From Atopsyche davidsoni (lineage: Eukaryota; Arthropoda; Insecta; Trichoptera; Hydrobiosidae): 64,000 nucleotides of DNA. This document shows positions 25,801-44,300 of the stretch, one piece after another (within the stretch, counting starts at the first letter, position 1; the number at the start of each line of letters is the position of its first letter). The stretch spans positions 16,492,001 through 16,556,000 of the forward strand of contig JAILWY010000012.1 in the NCBI GenBank assembly GCA_022113835.1, given 5' to 3'. The translations under genes and the position numbers were made by a program. The notes beneath the pieces were generated by a model. It was not told the origin of the DNA. It did no database searches and saw only the letters and a program-made list of their open reading frames with translations.

Positions 25801-27828
25801 TAATGCTACTTGAACTTGCCTTCTTTTGAGAAGTCTTTTCATCTATAAAAAATTAGGAATGTGAATGTTTTTATCACAAAAATAATAAATGAAGAAACAC
25901 AAAAACATAATTCAAATGTCCCATTATAATATTACCTGAAAGTCAGAGAAATTGTTGCTCTCAGACGGGAGCTCATGAAGGCGCCCCCAAGAGTTCTGTT
26001 TTCTAGTTTCTTTTAGCTCACTTAAAAGATCGTGCTTTTCTCTTGAAGTCAGTTGTTTGAAATACTCTGAGTTCACATCCAATGAATGTAGATCTATGTG
26101 GCTGTGCTTGCTGGGGGACGATTCCTCAGAGCTAGAATTAATTTCATATATGATATCCAAAAACTTGGCATTTAATTTGTTGAGTTTAAAATCACTGTGA
26201 ATAAATCAAAAATGAAACAGGAAACAAAAAGGTAAATTGATATAATCAATAGAACATAAATCGTCAATTATAGTAACAACAGAAAAGATTGATGACTACA
26301 TATAGAGTAATGTTGATATTTTAAATTACAAGACTGTGTAATATTAACTTTATCTACCCTTGATTAATTTAAATACAGTAAAAAAAAACGTTTAAGTGCT
26401 ACCTTGAATCACCACTGGAGTTATCAGCCTCTGCAGTTTCAAGGACACCATCTTTCATTGGTGGCAACTTGAAGAGGTCTTCATCCTCGGCAGCCAGATG
26501 AGCCGCTTTAAGAGGAGACATTTTCCTTGGAGACTTCTTGGTGGGTGATATAGACTTTTCCGATATAACTTTGTTCACAGCAATTTGTTTGGTAAGAACA
26601 TCAAGAAGGTGCTTCCGTACTCTGTCAATATTGTTGTGCATTTGTGACTTCTTATTTTGACGTTTAAGCTAAAATATTTTGTTTAATTTATTTTAAAAAT
26701 AAACACTGATATCTTCTCCAATAGTTTGAGAGACACTGAATATATTATATCATAATTAGAACAATGTACAGAATACATATAGGGTGATTGAAAAATAATG
26801 ATATAATACATTATTTGATTAGTGGATACAATTCACTTTGTATCCGAGATATTACATATTAAAAAAACTGTTCAATTGGCATCAACTGTCTTTATTGTGA
26901 ATATCTAATATATATGAATTCTTCGGTGTCTATATTTATTTTTAACATTTTTCACTATCTAAGAAATGTATCCTTAAAATGAAAAAAAAAAAAAAGAAAT
27001 TTGTTTCATTCCCGATGAAGGTAAAAATAAGGTGGATGATATACTTTTTGATGTTATGACAGCGATACTTTTTTAAACATTTTTTTTCACTACAAAAAAA
27101 TAATCTACCCAGTAAAAATGGATTTATTTCGATCAGATTAAAATATAAAGTATAATTTTTAATTGGCATTTTCAAATGATAGCAGTATACAAAATTGAAA
27201 GATAATTTTTTTACCTCAAATGTTTAGAAATAAATTTTACTCGATAGCTATCTAATAGAAATGAGTTAATAATTAATTTATTATTTAAACAGGATATTGC
27301 GAACACCCAGTTCAATGAGTGTAATTGCCCAGGGATTCCTAACATTGCTTAACAAGTGGGTACAAAGCATAAAATAATTGAATAATTTCATTATATGATT
27401 AAAAAAAGCTAATAAAAACAAAATAGTCACTCACAATTGTTTGTTTTTTAAGAATTGGAAATCCTCCATCAAATACAAAAACTGGCTTAATCCTGTAGTA
27501 TAATAGTTTACAAAGTCTCTGAAATAACCCCAAAAGATGAGCATTTGCAATAGAAGCGCCTCTCGAATCTTGAAACCCCTTTACCATCTGATAGAGCCAT
27601 ATTGAAATATCTAAAAAAAAGATGAACAAAAAATAGTTTAAAAAAAATTGATAACAGATATCACGATTCGCTATACCTACTCAAATAGCAACAACGATAA
27701 AAAGTATACAATTATGTTCGCGTGTAATGATCGAGCGTACCGACAGCCAAGACTTTATTCTCGAGGGCCTCGAGCGGCACGGGCTTCCCCGCGGGCTCCA
27801 AGAGTCGCCACAGGCCAGTGACTCCCAT
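22866..27828 (-). CDS. mus201: XPG/ERCC5 3' nucleotide-excision-repair endonuclease
   Basis: Structure-specific nuclease that cuts 3' of DNA lesions in nucleotide excision repair; 1203 aa, similar to human XPG (1186). Exons: 27828-27741, 27610-27435, 26668-26403, 26194-25936, 25842-24027, 23952-23684, 23603-22866. All phases close. The N-terminal nuclease half begins [12 protein letters not shown], with Asp30 in LAVD and Asp77 in VFVFDG, the same numbering as in human. A long acidic, low-complexity spacer follows, mostly in the 1.8-kb exon 5. The internal half has [10 protein letters not shown] (Glu near 813/815), TDDSDIW (near 834/836) and GSDYT (near 885). A PCNA-binding box, QQSIRSFF, lies at about 1017-1024, before a Lys-rich, NLS-like tail. 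It is divergent from Su(H). Confidence 0.96.
27741..27828 (-). CDS. mus201: First coding exon of XPG
   Basis: It encodes [12 protein letters not shown] through LAV and ends in phase 1 at a GTACGC donor. The split codon becomes Asp30, the first catalytic metal ligand, when joined to 27610. It lies inside the GC-rich divergent promoter region. Confidence 0.93.
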
Positions 27829-32919
<5,091 letters not shown>

Positions 32920-33605
32920 GCAGCCTCCGTCCCTATCCTACCGCAATTTGAGATTTTAAATGCTAATTATTTTATTGCTCACTTTAATAATATTGCTCGC
33001 AGTATTTATGCATATATTTTAATGACATTCCAAAAATATTAACATAATACACTATATTATGTTAGCATTTCAGCCCGTGTCATCGAAGAAATGGTAGAAA
33101 ATAGCGTATTGTAAATGTGACTGAAATCTTCTCGTTTTTTAAGGACTGCTGCAGATAGGTTACGCTTTATGCTAGGATCCGTTTTGAATTCTTTTTAATT
33201 ACGAGCGATTTTTATCACATAGAGAGATTTCTTTCTGTTTAGTATTTTGTTCTTTAAAAATGAACATAGCCAAAGTATTGCGGCATAGAGCATTTTACAC
33301 TCTGTGCTGACTTAATGAAAAGGCACTACGCCATCCTATTTTATCCAATAGCAATGTAGCCATTATCGTTTCAGAATTCTCAATACTTTAAAAACCTATG
33401 TATAAATCTATTATGTATATCTTTAATTCTAAGAGCGACAGGGATTCTCGGGAGATTAGATGACCTCTATATATCATGTATATCCTAAATGCTAAGAAAA
33501 GCGGTCGCGTGTCTCTGGAGAAGGGATGATCTATATATATCACGTATATCTAAAAGGGTGAAAATAAAGAATGGGATTTCTCAGGTCAGATGATGTTGTA
33601 CAAAG

Positions 33606-33611
33606 AATAAA
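33606..33611 (+). terminator. Candidate poly(A) signal of Su(H)
   Basis: AATAAA about 690 bases after the stop codon. Another at 33947 would give a longer UTR, so the choice is open. Confidence 0.35.
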
Positions 33612-35240
33612 TTTAAATCTGTAAAATTGATGATTTTCATTTAATTACGAATTTAGATACAGCTTGTTATATCGAAACATTAGGCACTCGCAACGCTCAC
33701 CCATGCTCAAACATTCCGAACAACTTTAAAACGCAAACATTCAAGTAACCGAGTTACTTATCACTCGGACCATCCTGGGTACTGACACTTCATACATAAC
33801 ATGACATAAGAACAATTATATACCTTTATAGTTTTAAGAAGAGTTAAACGTATTAAATTCATATAAGATTATAAATTAGTTCAGATCTGCTTACACATTT
33901 TTGATTTCACAATGTAAAAATAGAATGTATATATACATAGTGTACAAATAAAGCTATTACATACATTTTAAAAAATATCTCATAATTTGAAGCAAAGCAT
34001 GCAAAATATAACTTTAAATAAGGATATAATATAATTTAAACGACTGGGCTCCGTGTCAATATCTACTGCAGGTTTGCATGTTATATGTATAAATCTATTT
34101 TCTAGTTCATTGCTTTTGCAGCATCACAACACCTTTTACTTACGACGAGTCGAATCAATTATGTATAATAAATTAGGTTTACGTCACTACTCTCAAGTGA
34201 TGTGGGAAAGGTGTGTATAGAGAGGTTTTATTTTGACTGTGAGAAGATGCTCGGAAACAATGGACTCATTAGTGAACACATTAATATATAAACGTGCGCC
34301 GAGAATACGCAGACTTGTTTTTTATGAATAAATTACACATAAATATTCTCAAGCCCCGGCAGGGGTACAAATGTGAAGTTGAACTTTTCAACAATATTCT
34401 TCATTGGTCGCCATCTTGCCAATTCGGAAAATTATTTTTTTACCTTTATAAGCGCATCGTTTCGACTGTCAAAATAAATTACTCTAAAATAGAAATAATA
34501 CAATTTATGCAACCAATTCTCATATGATTTGTGTAATATTGAATATTTAATCTTAAGTATAAAGATTGTTATTCTCAGAGTCTATGCCGATGTCATATTG
34601 ACATACTGTGGTTTGTTTGGGAAATCGATGCACTCGTGCAGAATCAACATTGTATGCTTTTATAATTTTAAGATACTCGCGCTCGTGATTTTGTTCTCGA
34701 GGGTGTTTTGATGTCTTTTGAAATACAACAAAAATAACAAATACAAATCTGTTTCATTTGGTGTGTGAGGGGCCCCCGGCCATCGCGGGCATTGTATAAA
34801 ATATGATGGGAAATCTCAGCCGAGATAACATTCCACGCGGATATGATTGTACAGCCGACTTCCTGTCTTGGAGGGACAATGGAGCACATCAACAAGTGTG
34901 AGAGATTCTAATTAGCCCGCTGTGGGAACTTCCCACGCTATTCCTGCATTATTTAATTCTAGCTGTTGCTCAAATAGTACAACCGACCCGACTTTACAGT
35001 TTGAAGTTTGGTGGCTTCTTGCGGAGCGCTCCACCTCCTCTCGGAGCGCTCTGTCTCCGCAGTCCTACGTAGCCTAGCTTATTTTAATAATTGACTGATG
35101 TTTTAATATTATAATTATTATGCAATATAAATACTTTCTCGGGAATGTCTTTAAAAATAAGTTACCAAACCCGACATTAATTTGGAATGAAAACATTCAA
35201 ATCTTTCATTTTAATACAAAATACTTTTTAAATAAAAATA

Positions 35241-35246
35241 TTTATT
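35241..35246 (-). terminator. Candidate poly(A) signal of myosin VIIa
   Basis: AATAAA on the minus strand, about 100 bases beyond the stop codon at 35345-35347. Confidence 0.5.
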
Positions 35247-35344
35247 GTCTGTGGAAATTCACAAAGAATAAGTTAGCCTTAAATTAGGTCTAAATAGGTT
35301 GAAGACTTGTGTCTTCACAGAGCTCTATGTGATATGGAGACTTC

Positions 35345-38300
35345 TCACTTCACTCTTATAGTACGCTGCTTGTTCATGTTAGTGAGCATAAGGGAGATAT
35401 AGGAGGTGAGGAGATCATCCATCTTGTACCCCAGCGAGGTCTCGCACAGCAGCTTGGAGCCGCGCACCAAGTTACCGATGGTCATGTGGAAGTACGTGTT
35501 GCCGGATGACCAGTTAGAGATGCGGGTGAATGGATGGGTCACAAGAATATCCTGCAACAAAAACATTTATGGAAACATATATTTTTGCAAACTTCATTGA
35601 ACTTAATAATATGTTTAATCAAGTTAATCTTGTTTTTTTTTAAAACTACCTTTTTATCTATTAGCTTACTTTGAAGGAAAGTTGTAAAATATTGACAAAA
35701 AATATGTTGGCTCACAATTTTTGTTAGTTAGTAAATTACTTATTTATATGGACCAGTCAAATAAATCTTTTTTTTAATAAGCAAAGTTTGTTTACAAACA
35801 ATAAGGTTTAATTAATTGAAGCAATTCAATGATAAATAATTATTTTATGCAATATATTTATTTATTAAGTATGTGCAACATATGTGATGAATATGTTAAT
35901 TACTATGTTTAAAGTCTATCATAGTTAATCTAAGATAGTACTCTACATTTCCTATTATTATTCAACTCACTGTATAAAATCCAGTTCTAAAAACAATAAA
36001 AATAGATTTCCACTAGTAAATAAAGTACTAGTAGTATCTTGTTATAGTATCTCTAAAATATTTACAACAATACAATCACATTTGTAACTTGAGGTTGTCT
36101 GATATTTCAGAAAATCTACCATGAAAATTTCTGACCTATCAGAAAACTTTCAAAGTAAATGCTCTTGTAGTAACACATTATATTTCATTTTCAAACAAAG
36201 AGCATAGAAAATAATGTTGTTGTCTATGACACCACAAGTGATGTCAAATTGACTAATTATATAATTTTATTATTGCTATTTCATCAATTTTTTTTAGTAA
36301 TATAGTGTATTCTTTTGTAAATACAAGTTATTCCTTATTTTATTATGCTTTACAATAGTAATAAAGTTTCTCATAACTGTTTATTATTATGAATTTGATA
36401 TCCCAAGAGATAATGATAGAAATAAATTTGATAGTGAAAATGAGACATACCTTTGTTGTAGGATGTATCAAACTGACTCCATGTTTGTTGATGGCTATGA
36501 GCAGCATCTCAGGATAATTTGGTTCAGTTGTCTGCTTCACTTCGAAGAATGCCGATCCAAAAGTTGGCCACCGATATATGACTTTTAAGAAGGTGATCTT
36601 GGCCTCTTCAGGTGACATACCGGCTCCCTGGTTGTAGGCTGCGACAATCGCTCTCTTCCAGTCTGCAGAACTTTGGACTTTGATCAAATCTGATGGCACA
36701 AGCTCTCGGAGCATTTGGCTGAAAGAGGTAAAAAAAGAAACAATTATTATTTAAAAGTGCTTATATCCAAGGAAATTATCAAGTGTATTATTCATTTAAT
36801 AGTGCTCTGAGAGGATTAATAAATGAATATACATATTATCATTAGCAAACCTCGATTAATCAATAAGCATTTGTGTAAAAAAAGATGAGAACACTGTGGA
36901 AAAATTTTTGCTGAGGGAAATAATAAAATAAAAAAATTATTGACAAAGCATTAACTGTACAACAAATGCAATGAATATTACTAATTGATACCACCCAAAA
37001 TTGTATTTAGGTACAAGACTGAAATTAACATTCTTAACAGGCCATTAGTTTTTTATTTTATTGATGGATTGTTGATTTGGCCGCAAAATACAAGGAAAAT
37101 ATAAAGTAGTAGAGCCTCTAATTATTTAACCTGGCCATGGCCTGTAGATTTTGATCATAAGGGCTTATCTTAATGCCAGAAGAGTTAGATGAACTGTTTC
37201 AATGACGTTCACCTAATGACTGACGTATAAAAACGAGATTGTAAGATTGCACTTACGGTATGGCTTGAAGTTCCTGCTTGTTTTCCCCCCAGCGGGCGCG
37301 ATAGGCGAGGGCAGCAAGGCGAGCAGCTTCCTCACGGGAGCAGCGATGGTAGCCTCGCAGCAGCTTTGGCAACTCTTGGTGGAAGTGGAAGATCAGGTCT
37401 GCTGCCTTGTCTTTTCCTGGGACTGTGTTTGTCCAAAGCTTTTTCATGAAGAACACCTGTAAAATACATATAAATCCAATATTAAAATAAGGCATAGGAT
37501 CCCAGCTTTGATGCTTGAGTATTTTTCGTCTGATTATGATTCAAAAGATGAATAATAAAAACTGAACAATGTAAATAACACTCGTTAATAAATAAAAGGG
37601 ATTTGTTGTGTATACTGAATTGACAAATTAGAATATTTTGAAACAAATGAAGTAACCTGTGTCTTGCAATACTTTTACAAAGTGCTGAATTTAGATTAAT
37701 GAAATTATTGAATAGCTAGTATTTCTTTATCTACTAACAAAATTACTTCATAATTTAAACTAAAATAGCAATTGTGTCTGAGAAATATTTAATGAATTTA
37801 CCTGATATGTGAACTGAGGTGTCGCTCCATCTCTGGTAGGTCTTGCCTTTTTGATCCAATCCGTTAAGTGTCGCACGAAATCAAAGAAGAAGTCACCTTC
37901 TGGTACCGATATCACCTTATCCGCAATCTTAACAAATAAACTAAAGCCCTCGCTAGATCTTAAATTTAACCTTTGTGAAATGTTGTGACAGAAATCTTTA
38001 GCTCGAGTTGAGGAGTCAACTTCAAATGCTTCGTCTGTGTCATCTGGGAAATATACTTTGTGGAATATTTGTGTAGTTTTGTGTTGTATCGCTTCTACTT
38101 CCACTTGGTGGGGGGGATATTTTCTCTGCCCATTTCTAAGGGTCTTCTGCAACCTCTGCAGAGAATCTTGGGAAATTGGGTGACGTCTGGTTCTAAGGAA
38201 TAGGGTCAGTTCTCTGAGTAAGCTTTGACTGCAGGCGAATAAACCCGTCGCCAACCACATGAGCTCCCATCCTCTCTCCTCTGACATGCGGTTTCTATTA

Positions 38301-41300
38301 TCTGTCAGTTGTTTCATTATTTGACAGTAAATTTCATCCCTCAGAATTTCATGTTTCAAAGGGCCATCAAATATATGGTCAGTATATTCATTTCCGATTC
38401 GTGGTCTTTTGGATGGTAAGTCACCCATGTATTTCAGACTAGCTGCAAATGCAAAGCACGCCTCTTCAGCTAATTCTTCCTTCGCTATTAGCTTTTTCAA
38501 TAGCGGTTGCTTGATAGGATCTCTGGAATGTCTCCATAATTCTTCTGGACCTCCTCTTCTAGCAGTTGTTAGCGTTAACGCTTTCGAAACTGTTCGTTTT
38601 GGAGGTACTCTGAAGTGATCTAAACCATATTCTGCTAGATTATGAGGCCTATCACGAGGTTCTGTTCCGTTTATAACAGCTGAAGATAATCGTCTTCCAT
38701 GAGAAGCAGCTTCGAGACTAAATAAGGCCAATACATCAGGGGGAGGCTTAGATAATGCAGGAAGTACATACACGGTCTCAGCTGGGAAATCTCCTCTTTC
38801 CACTGTTCTCTCACAACGCCCTATGCACCATCCATTATTAAGAACAGTTTCACCAGTGCTATCTTCTTCTAATATAATCAGATCTCCTTTGAGGAAACTC
38901 AGGAAGCTGGATCCTTCTCCCGGAGCCTTGTAATCTTGAAGGGCTATTACAAATTTAGATCGCTTCTTCAAACCTTCTAGGAAATATACAACTAAATCTC
39001 TGATATCTTCAGCATTTGGGCTCTGGAATGTAAACTCTTCACCACGGACTGTTGCAAGACTGAATGTCTGTGTGAAGACCTTATTAGTTTTCTGACTCGA
39101 GACTGTGGTTATTTCTGGGAAAGATAATTCTAATAAGACTTGCTCTTGATCGTCGACCACATAAACACCCGTCCAGTTAACTGCAATGATCACATCATTC
39201 TTCGGGAGGTTGGGGCCTGAATTACGGTATGCTTCATAAAATCTAGAAAATAATAAAGGCCACTTGAATTTTGCATAGCTTACTACATCCTCTTTCACTC
39301 GAAGTGCCGGAACTTTTTCCTTTAAATAATAACTCTTTTTGTAGGCTTGGACAACTAAAGCCCCCCATCTGTCGACTGCTTTCTCGACACCAGTGAGACA
39401 ATAGTCTGGAATATAATTTGGTAGAAGAGTATACAAACGCTCTGAATTCATGTCCAGTGCGTATTCGATGAAATACTGTTGTGCAGCTATCATCGCCAGA
39501 TCTTCTTCCTTATCGCAGCGGTATTCTCCAAACTTGACTCCTCTCACTACCTGTTGATAAATGAGATTTGTCGCCACCTGATCTTCCGTCGGTTCATGCC
39601 AAGGAGCGAATATTTCTTTTCTGAAAAACAATCGCCAGGGAGCATTTCTTTCTTGAGCCCCTTGCTCTTTAGCGTACTGCTCGCACTGAGAGATGGCATC
39701 CATTACGTGATCACCACCACTTCCTAACGAACTGACTTTATCAAACAAGGCAATGTACAGAGAAAATCCAAACTGATCACGTAATCCAATTTTATCAGAT
39801 AGCTGATTGCACAATTCTCTAGCAGTAGTCGCTGAATCAGCCAACAAAGTTTTTGTATTACCATCCATAAAAGTAATCGGAAGCATTATCGGTTTTTTTG
39901 ACTTGGTCGCTTGTAACTCTAACCACGAAGGCGGTTGATTTCTTGTGCCATTGTTGAACGTTCTTTTGAGACGATCTTCACAATACGGTGCATATCCCGG
40001 AGGCCCTTCTCTGATGAAAGCTCGTAGGTAATTCACAAACTTCTCACTCGGTGCAAAACATCCAACACAAAGGGACAAAAGGATCCAGCCTCTCGCGTGT
40101 GATGACTTTGACGGATTGTTGGAGAGCTGTTTGCATATTTGACAGTATATTTCATCGCGCAGTTCTGCTCTTAAAATACCGTGTCCTATTATGAAATGCA
40201 GCTTTTCGAGATTCGAGGTTGGGCGAGATTCTAACCATGATTGATAGCTGTCAGCTGTATATTCTTCATCCTAAATATAAAATTATTTTTTATTAACTAA
40301 CTTTGATCAAAATAATTTATTAAATAGTTTGAGGGAAACGGCTGTACCTGTAATTTCCTTCTCACATCTTCGCCTAGCTTATTTTTTCTTTTCAGTGTGA
40401 GTGAAACTAGTTTGTGTCGAATGGAGCGAGGCTTCTGCTTGTTCAAGAATGCTTCTGGATCGAGTCCCATTAGCTGAGCCTCTTGAAACTCTTTGGATCT
40501 GATGAAGTTTCTACCAAGCGTTGCTGTCACTTTTGACATGACGGATGTGTTGTCTCTGTCCATGGTGTGGTAGCGAGGCTCTGGCAAGTCTCCCGTGAAG
40601 CGCAAAATGGTTACCCATAGCGCTTGAGCAGCCTTCAAAATCACAATCATTCAAAATTAAATATCGTGATAATTATAAAAATTATTAATGTGTACTTTGT
40701 ACATTCATGTATGTTTTGTGCTTACCAGTTGATCGCCCTGTGTGTGCAAAGGTAGCAATGGATGCTTCAACGGTTTTCTTGAATACTGGTGTGTAATGTT
40801 GCCTTGGAAATAGGTAGCAGCAAACTTCTGGAACTTGAACTCCGATAGATCTTCTTCATCTTCAGATGCAGTTTGCATTGGTGTAATCATCTTAAAATTA
40901 TTAATCGAATTTATTAATTATATATTCCAAATGAAGCCCACCAAATAGTTATTTACGACGAATTGTATTATTTATTTGGACATTTAGGGATACCTTAATG
41001 GGCTGTGTTAATAATTACCTCTTGCTGATCAGCTCTCGGTTGGGGGAGGTCATTAAAGACAGAAGTTTCTCTCGGTGCAGGAGCCTCGCTGCTGGAGTCC
41101 GGCAGGAAGTCAAACATGGCCTCGACTAGCTTCGAGTCATCAACAGGTTCATCCTGCTTCCGAGCCGCATCTTGAATAAGAGTCTTTTTAACTTCCACTT
41201 GCCTTCGTTCTTCAATGGCTAACTCTGCTTCTTTTCGTTCTAGCTCGTGCATGCGGTCCTGAAATATCAATGAAATTTTTTAGTGATGATAAGCCTATAA

Positions 41301-44300
41301 GTTAAAATACTTAAATTTAGTGCCAATCATAATAGTGATACAATATGTCAACATAATATGATTTGAAAAAGTGTTACATTAAAAAATATATATATATTTA
41401 AATTTAAAATAAAAACTTTTTTGACTGTGCACTTTTGACGAATTTTACAGTCCTGATAATCCAATGTCCTAAATAGCTCACCCACCCTCTCACCCCTGCA
41501 GCACTTCACTTGCCACACTTTCTTTTTAAAATAGTAGCTATGTAAATGAGGTAAAGAAATCTCCTTCAGACACAACATCCAGATTGTCAGATTCACGAAT
41601 ATATTAGATTATCCTACCCTGTAGTTTTGCTCAGCGATTTCCTTAGCCCGAGTGTTGCCCTGGTGCTTCAGCCGTTGTTCTTCTTGCTTTCTGATTCTGA
41701 GAGCTTCTCGGTGCTGGTTTTCCTCTATTTTCAGTCTCTTGTATTTTCTCATTGCTATAAGCCGCCTAACATGAGCTTGTATTTTCACAATGGCCCACAT
41801 CTTATGTCCGTATGACCTTCGAACCAGATATCCTCGAGCAGCAGCCTGAAAAAAATTCAACAATTATTGTAAACTAAAAATGTATTCACTACATTTAATT
41901 TATTCACATTACATCAACACATCAATTCTAGTATTTAGAAATTGATTAATTATGTTTGATCTGATTTCAATTTACATATTTTATTTATAAAACTGTATAT
42001 CTAAATTAGATGAAATATTTTAAACCAATTTACAAAATTTTTATTATTAGTCAACATAAACAACATTTAAAGGAAATTCACCTGTAGTGAGACTATATGC
42101 CCTCTGAGATGCCTAAACCTGTGAGCGAGTACTCTTGCTCTGATCAACGCTTGTAACCTAGCAAATCCAACCTTCATTTGTACATATCTTATTCTTTGCA
42201 ATTTTCCTCTCCATTGTCTTTGAATAATAACGGCAGCCTTCCTCATTCGGAGGAAACGTCTTCTGTAAACCCAACCCCGTATGGAGCGCTGCAGGATCAG
42301 TATCTTTCTCGTGAGGACTCTATCTCTCTCTTGTTCTAAAAATAGGTCATGAGCGTCTTTCAAGAAAACCTTTGAATGTCCCAACTGATAGTCTGATCTT
42401 CCTAAAACAGAAGAGCAAATCTTCGCAGTGGCCGCTCTGCATTCTGTTTTATGCGAAGGGGGAACACCGGATATTAAGAACCTATATCTCTCCACAAACT
42501 CCTTGAAGCTATGTCTGATAGGGTAGCCAGCTCTCCGTATTCTAATGGTCTCCATCATCCCCGAATATCTTAGCTGCCTGCAGCATAAGCCACGATCAAA
42601 CAACATTGGCTTTTTGAATTCATTCGGTTTTATGCACCTAATGAAGAACGGCTGGCAACTACACAAAGTTTTCATCAGCGAATCTAAGCTCTTCTTGAAC
42701 TGAGTCGACAGTGTCGGAGTTCTCTTTCGTGTTTCAGACCCCATTCCTATATCTTCTGAAAATATTTGCTGCAGAAATTTATTATTAGAGATGTGTATCA
42801 GCTGTAACAGATCTGCACTGAAGGTGTCTCTGTTCTTTTCTAAAAATCCTCTGGTATCGTAAAATACTACTCCAGCAAAGTGGTTGAGCCCGAAGCTTGT
42901 ATTTATATCTGACTTGGGTTTGAGGTAGTTTCTGTGAGTGCCGTGAGTTTTGTGAAGTTTGGCCAGCATAGTCTGATCAGTTCCTTTAGGGAATTTAGAT
43001 TCTTCATCAATAAGAGCCATGATATTCAACTGCTTAATGGCAATTAGATCCAGAGCGTCTTGGTTGTCAACAAACTCAATATGCTGCCAGTTAATCCCTT
43101 CGTGGTTATATTCTTCTTGTTCTAATTTGAAAATGTGCTGAACGAAAAATTGCTGCAAGTTTTCATTGGCGTAATTGATACAAAACTGTTCAAAGCTATT
43201 ATGATTGAAATTCTCGAATCCAAAAATATCTAGCACTCCTATTGCGCTTCTGGTTGACGCTTTCGGTTTATATATTGCATTATTTATTTTCTTCACAATA
43301 AGAATAAAAAGTCTTCCATAAATTCCTTTAACAAACGCATCTCTCACATCCATAGATTGGTCCCGACTCAATGTCGATACAACAGTTTCTCCGTGAGCAA
43401 ATAGAGTCTTCCGAGTTAGCGCATCGATCAGTGGTTGCACCGGGACACCGAGTAAGTTAGCCACTCTTTTGACATTGATATGTTCCGTTATTTCCGTAGC
43501 ATCCAAATTGTCAATCACCGTTGCCTGGTACTTGATATTTCCACAGTGAAGCAAAGCAGCGAGGAGTCGAAGAATTTCCCAGATTTCTTGCTCCGTGAAG
43601 AGCAAAACTTTCATTGCTGATCTTATATCACCAAATTCGGCTGCATCGTCACGCCCTTCGCATGTAATTCCTCCTCCCTGAAAAATAGTAATTGATAATT
43701 TAATGTACTAGGTAAACGGATGGGTTTCATTGACCTTTAACCAAATTAAGAAATAGTAAATACATCTTTAACCAGACATGTCTGATTAATAGTAGGCTTT
43801 AAGGTTTAGCATAAGAATAACCCTAATAATAGCATTAAAATGTATTTAAAAACATTCATTTTATACAAAGCATAAATATACAGCACTGCCAAATTATCAC
43901 TTTAAATTTGTTATTAAAATAGTGCCATTTTGACACTCACCCCAGTTAAATATCTGTATTCCGAAGCATCACCCAGTTCAAGTTTTTGCTTATCCTCTCT
44001 GGAGAGCCCCGCCAGCAGACAGTAGAATATGTGATAATTTCTTTCATCTGGATTCTGAGACACAATCCTTGATTTTTCTAAAAGGTACTGTTCAATCTTC
44101 GCTCCTTCTATGACTCCGCCACTATTGAAGTGAATATCTATGTATTTTCCAAAACGAGAAGAATTGTCATTACGAACTGTCTTGGCATTTCCAAATGCTT
44201 CTAAAATTGGATTGGCTTCGAGAATCTGAAATTATACAAGAAAATTATAATCAATTAAATGTAAGATTAGATGGAACTAATAAGTCTAGAAAAAATTTAT

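Larger units (their letters stand above)
32920..35344. other. 3' UTRs and spacer between convergent Su(H) and myosin VIIa
   Basis: This is 2.4 kb without a further gene. Candidate Su(H) poly(A) signals are AATAAA at 33606-33611 and 33947-33952. Two imperfect copies of a roughly 60-70-base unit lie at 33431-33560. A minus-strand AATAAA (TTTATT at 35241-35246) lies about 100 bases after the myosin stop. The open frames near 34.3-34.9 kb show no domain. Confidence 0.6.
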
